Shown: positions 61,171 through 64,000 of the stretch, one piece after another
Layout of the letters: each line of letters starts with the position of its first letter
Position numbering within the stretch: position 1 is the stretch's first letter
Assembly: GCF_006265165.1 (NCBI RefSeq)
Contig: NZ_VDCH01000001.1
Span: forward strand, 124,001-188,000
Direction of reading: 5' to 3'
Length of the DNA stretch: 64,000 nucleotides
Source of the DNA: Chlorobaculum thiosulfatiphilum
GTDB lineage: Bacteria > Bacteroidota > Chlorobiia > Chlorobiales > Chlorobiaceae
Program-made: the position numbers and the translations under genes
Notes under the pieces: model-generated
What the model was told of the DNA's origin: nothing
Database searches by the model: none
The model's input: the letters and a program-made list of their open reading frames with translations, nothing else

Positions 61171-61717
61171 GAGCCGTTGACGATGAGAAGATTCAGCGAA
61201 AAATCACTGTTTTTTAAAGTTATCATGCGCCGGCTTTGAAAAAAATGCTTTCAGATCATCAAGAGATTTCGCCGCCAGTCATGATGAAGTGACATTGGAC
61301 GGACGGCTATACCAACAAATTCCGGATTCCGAATATTCCCTAACATTCTTCAACTTCTTATCGCTTCATCACTTCCATGCTTCAAGGAAATTATGTACTT
61401 TCAAAAATACAGCCCGCACATCGCGCTTGAAAAAAGGTGTTTCGTACACGCAAATAACACTCAAGCCGATCAGCCATACAAGGTCATACCTATCGAGGGC
61501 TGTAGCCGACAAGCAGTTCCGAGCCGATGATCATCAAAGAGCAGTACTGTTTCGCCCATCCCGTTGCTGAGTTGTAAGTTGCCTTTTTTCAGAGATTTAC
61601 GCCGTGAGCGTTTTTTCGGATTTCTTTGTAACTCACTCGCTTTCGATGCTTTTTTCTTCACCCGGCATCGATGCGCCTGGATTTCCTGACTAAAAACCAT
61701 TCATCAAGGAGGTTATC
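61171..61717. other. Gene-poor region before the PKPKPA gene
   Basis: About 550 bases with only unsupported short frames. It is more AT-rich than the flanking permease gene. I recognise no RNA gene or repeat; a strong ribosome-binding site (AAGGAGGT) at the right end belongs to the next gene. Confidence 0.5.
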
Positions 61718-62089
61718 ATGACACAGCCAACGGAACCCGCCAGAACAGACAAGCAAACCAGCACGCCTGTCGGCGGATCGCCGAAACCCAAACCTGCCGT
61801 TGCTGCCAAGCCATCCGATACACCTCCCGGCGGGAGTCCCAAGCCGAAACCCGCCATTGCGGCAAAGCTTGCCAGCGTTCCTGCCGCCACCGCTCCGAAG
61901 CCGAAACCTGCCGTCGCAGGAACTCAGAAAGGCGGCGGCCCGAGGCTCGCTCCATTCGAAACATACACCCGCGCCGGAGTGGCCGCAAGCAGCGCAAAAA
62001 CAGCACCCGAAAATAGCGACATGAGATCACGGCCAGTCGCCAAAACAAGAATGCTCAACATCTTCCCCGGCGGCACCCCGAAGCTCTGA
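61718..62089 (+). CDS. Proline/lysine-rich repeat protein, unknown
   Basis: A 123-residue hydrophilic protein with an excellent ribosome-binding site (AAGGAGGTTATC before ATG). It has three repeats of the block GGSPKPKPAVAAK / GGSPKPKPAIAAK / ATAPKPKPAVAGT (about residues 19-67) and ends GGTPKL. The repeated Lys-Pro pairs suggest an extended chain that binds a protein or polyanion; it has no signal peptide or helix. A structured hairpin lies 70 bases downstream. I know no family. Confidence 0.65.
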   Translation: MTQPTEPARTDKQTSTPVGGSPKPKPAVAAKPSDTPPGGSPKPKPAIAAKLASVPAATAPKPKPAVAGTQKGGGPRLAPFETYTRAGVAASSAKTAPENSDMRSRPVAKTRMLNIFPGGTPKL

Positions 62090-62158
62090 TGAGGATTGTG
62101 ACAGATGCCGATAGTTGTGAGATAATGAGATCGACGACGTAAAGCGCTATAAATATTT

Positions 62159-62201
62159 ACCCCCTGAGCGAACACCGAAAACAGGTGAATGCTCAGGGGT
62201 A
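62159..62201. other. Long two-part hairpin
   Basis: CCCCTGAGC (62161-62169) and GCTCAGGGG (62191-62199) form the outer stem; inner CACC/GGTG adds a second stem. No T-run on either strand. It separates two converging genes (PKPKPA and SIR2), so it may be a bidirectional terminator or 3' end element. Confidence 0.55.
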
Positions 62202-62252
62202 AAATCTATACTCTGGACGACAACAACGCATTATCAAAATTCATTATTTACA

Positions 62253-63947
62253 TCATATATTTTTACACATCTTTTCCAAAAGATAATCACAATACTTTTC
62301 CTGAGGAATCATTTTTAGTTTAGCGAAAGAAGTTTTTGCATCATTTATATAAACTTCTGCCTCAATCTTATCAATATCAATATAATCCTCGCCCAGATTT
62401 GCGGTCCATATTGCGACATGTTGTGAATCGCCAATGTCCTTTGAAGTCTGCATCGCACGAAACCATAAATCAATAGCCCACTTTTTCCTACCCAACAAAC
62501 TCAGGCATGACGCCATCATCCCATAATAACGCGCAACGCTCTTAACATCACCCACTTTCTTAGCCACTTTAAGCGATCTATGTAAAATCGAAAAAGCATA
62601 AATTCTGTATTTTTTATTTTGGATATTTTTCATTGCTATAGCCTTATTTGCTTCGCATATTGAAGATAGCTCTTTATCATTAACATATTCAGCTCTTTTT
62701 ATAGCTAAATCGTAATACTTAATTGCCTTCCTACGTGACGAATGCGGAAAAGCCGATTCATTTTTTATATCCATATCTTTTGCATAGTCTTCCATCACCA
62801 CACCCAGGGAATTCAAAGATTTAGCGCTATAGTCAACTCTATTAGATATTTTAGCATACTTATTTGCATATTTAAAATTCTTTACAGCCTCACTCAAATC
62901 GCCTAAATCTCTCAGATTATCTCCCATTAACTGACTCAATATACACATATAATCCAAGGCCGAGGATTTATCAAATTCACCCATAGCCCTCTCAGCATAA
63001 CGATTACTTAAATTATAGCAATTAGCATTTCTAAATAAGACAGCAGATATTAACGACACTATTCCATATCCATTTTTCCACTCAATATCATCTCTCCATA
63101 ATGCAAGCTTAGCATCGTATTGCAATTTCTCATAAGCCAACGAATTCACTGGATCGTTTTGTGTTTTTGCCCATAGTACATCAATAAATTTATCAGTATT
63201 CAAATCAATTAATGCCCCATCATAACTTCTCAATGGATAATCGTCAGGCATATCAGATAAAGAATTTGATCGTAAAAGATTACTATCATTGTGATTAATA
63301 ATCCAAAATCTCACAGGCAATTGTAATGCGCGAAGCAAAGGAGAAATATCAAACTTATCCGAAAAACTATATCCAAGAACAATCACATCTTTAATCTTAA
63401 CCCCATCTAAAAAATACTTCAGAGCATATCTACGTCTTTCAAAGGCTCTTTCATTTGCAACATCTTTAATTGTTGCACAAAGAGCGCCAATCGAATTCAC
63501 ACATCCGTGCAATTTTACAAGGCAAGGGAATTCCAAGCCTTTAATCATTGACGGCTGATGAACACCATCCACAAAAACATTAAATGCACCTGCTTGTTCA
63601 ATCAAAGTATCAAAATTTGTTGTCAGAACAACCGGAACCTGATATTTATCAGAGTGAGCTAAACGAGCAATCAGTTGATGATTTCGCTGAGGACTTACGT
63701 TATGAAAAATCGCAAAAAGCTTTTCGCTTGACGAAGTATATTTAATAATCGACTCAATTGTCGCTTCTAATGGCAATTGTTTTTCTTTATAAACCACAGC
63801 ATCATTATCCTCTACACCAAGCACATTAATTATTCCACACTCAATATCTCTTGCCATAGGTATACCAGCCTGGCGAGATATACCAGCCCCAACAAAAAAA
63901 GCTGCATTGCCATTTTTTATTATAGATATTAGTCCATCTAAATCCAT
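62253..63947 (-). CDS. SIR2-domain protein with C-terminal TPR-like helical region
   Basis: A 564-residue protein. Residues about 16-30 (AFFVGAGISRQAGIP) are the SIR2 nucleotide loop; TTNFDTLIE (109-117, with N111) and KLHGC (145-149, catalytic H147) complete the NADase-type active site. Residues about 300-560 are alpha-helical repeats resembling TPRs (AERAMGEFDKSSALDYMCIL; AVKNFKYANKYAKISN; AIKYYDLAIKRAEY). SIR2 proteins with such C-termini deplete NAD+ in defence systems. The gene is conspicuously AT-rich compared with the genome, indicating recent acquisition. It may have a partner gene beyond the right edge. Confidence 0.82.
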   Translation of the reverse strand: MDLDGLISIIKNGNAAFFVGAGISRQAGIPMARDIECGIINVLGVEDNDAVVYKEKQLPLEATIESIIKYTSSSEKLFAIFHNVSPQRNHQLIARLAHSDKYQVPVVLTTNFDTLIEQAGAFNVFVDGVHQPSMIKGLEFPCLVKLHGCVNSIGALCATIKDVANERAFERRRYALKYFLDGVKIKDVIVLGYSFSDKFDISPLLRALQLPVRFWIINHNDSNLLRSNSLSDMPDDYPLRSYDGALIDLNTDKFIDVLWAKTQNDPVNSLAYEKLQYDAKLALWRDDIEWKNGYGIVSLISAVLFRNANCYNLSNRYAERAMGEFDKSSALDYMCILSQLMGDNLRDLGDLSEAVKNFKYANKYAKISNRVDYSAKSLNSLGVVMEDYAKDMDIKNESAFPHSSRRKAIKYYDLAIKRAEYVNDKELSSICEANKAIAMKNIQNKKYRIYAFSILHRSLKVAKKVGDVKSVARYYGMMASCLSLLGRKKWAIDLWFRAMQTSKDIGDSQHVAIWTANLGEDYIDIDKIEAEVYINDAKTSFAKLKMIPQEKYCDYLLEKMCKNI

Positions 63948-64000
63948 AATTATGCGTTTTTTATAAAGAAAAATATTTAATATATCAACAAAAAGATATC

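Noticed and set aside
61470-61700. A 76-codon basic minus-strand frame upstream of the PKPKPA gene
   Set aside because: No ribosome-binding site and no family pattern; composition follows the AT-rich intergenic sequence.

Overview
The window comes from a green sulfur bacterium, most likely a Chlorobaculum species. The best markers are two tandem 62-residue 2[4Fe-4S] ferredoxin genes of the Chlorobium type (17261-17833), a chlorophyll/bacteriochlorophyll synthase paralogue (31452-32450), an HdrA-HdrCB-FlxABCD electron-transfer operon (1394-8423), and high GC content with GSB-style codon use. The species assignment is inference. Gene order suggests a region like the one around the tandem ferredoxins and chlG in Chlorobaculum tepidum, but no search could be run.

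Layout. 1-1115: the end of a PLP aminotransferase gene and mscL. 1279-8423: a structured leader followed by a six-gene flavin-based electron-bifurcation operon (hdrCB fusion, hdrA, flxD, flxC, flxB, flxA). 8605-11067: a TIR-NB-ARC-TPR protein of probable immune function. 11272-20294: housekeeping genes (pth, an alpha/beta hydrolase, a SpoU methyltransferase, hisC, a degenerate sigma-like protein, hldD, phoH, two ferredoxins, a Dabb protein, a thioesterase, and a D,D-carboxypeptidase with a long basic tail). 20514-22546: an orphan Phd antitoxin, a LysE exporter, a GNAT acetyltransferase and a DUF2231-like membrane protein.

22703-31451 is a type III-A CRISPR-Cas locus on the minus strand: cas10, csm2, csm3, csm4, csm5, cas6, preceded by a membrane-anchored Csx15-like protein and a seven-spacer array. 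The array is transcribed leftward and yields the ATTGAAAC tag. No cas1, cas2 or Csm6/Csx1 lies in the window. The membrane-Csx15 gene is the most interesting accessory candidate.

31452-40443: the chlorophyll synthase, a glycosyltransferase, a LOG protein, ZupT, a zinc alcohol dehydrogenase, a NifX-like/DUF134 pair with a palindromic operator, an MsrBA lipoprotein and a thioredoxin-domain DUF255 protein. 40612-41583: tRNA-Val(CAC), an ISL3 relic with both inverted repeats, and a methyltransferase relic. 41587-61170: housekeeping and envelope genes (CaxA-type exchanger, PASTA protein, polyprenyl synthase, TatC, esterase, CoaE, SodB, RlmI-like, 5'-nucleotidase, thioredoxin-TPR, an OMP, DUF2141, a MORN-like repeat protein, a HI0933 flavoprotein, and an ABC permease with its adaptor). 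61718-63947: a proline/lysine repeat protein and a markedly AT-rich SIR2-TPR protein, probably a recently acquired defence gene.

Intergenic regions carry several dispersed short repeat families (ATTCATAATTC tandems, TATAGG-type, 9-bp GTGGAC tandems, CGCCCCTACA palindromes). They are often paired with one another and sit at operon ends. Three independent candidate immune modules (TIR-NLR, type III-A CRISPR, SIR2-TPR) lie within 64 kb, separated by core genes.
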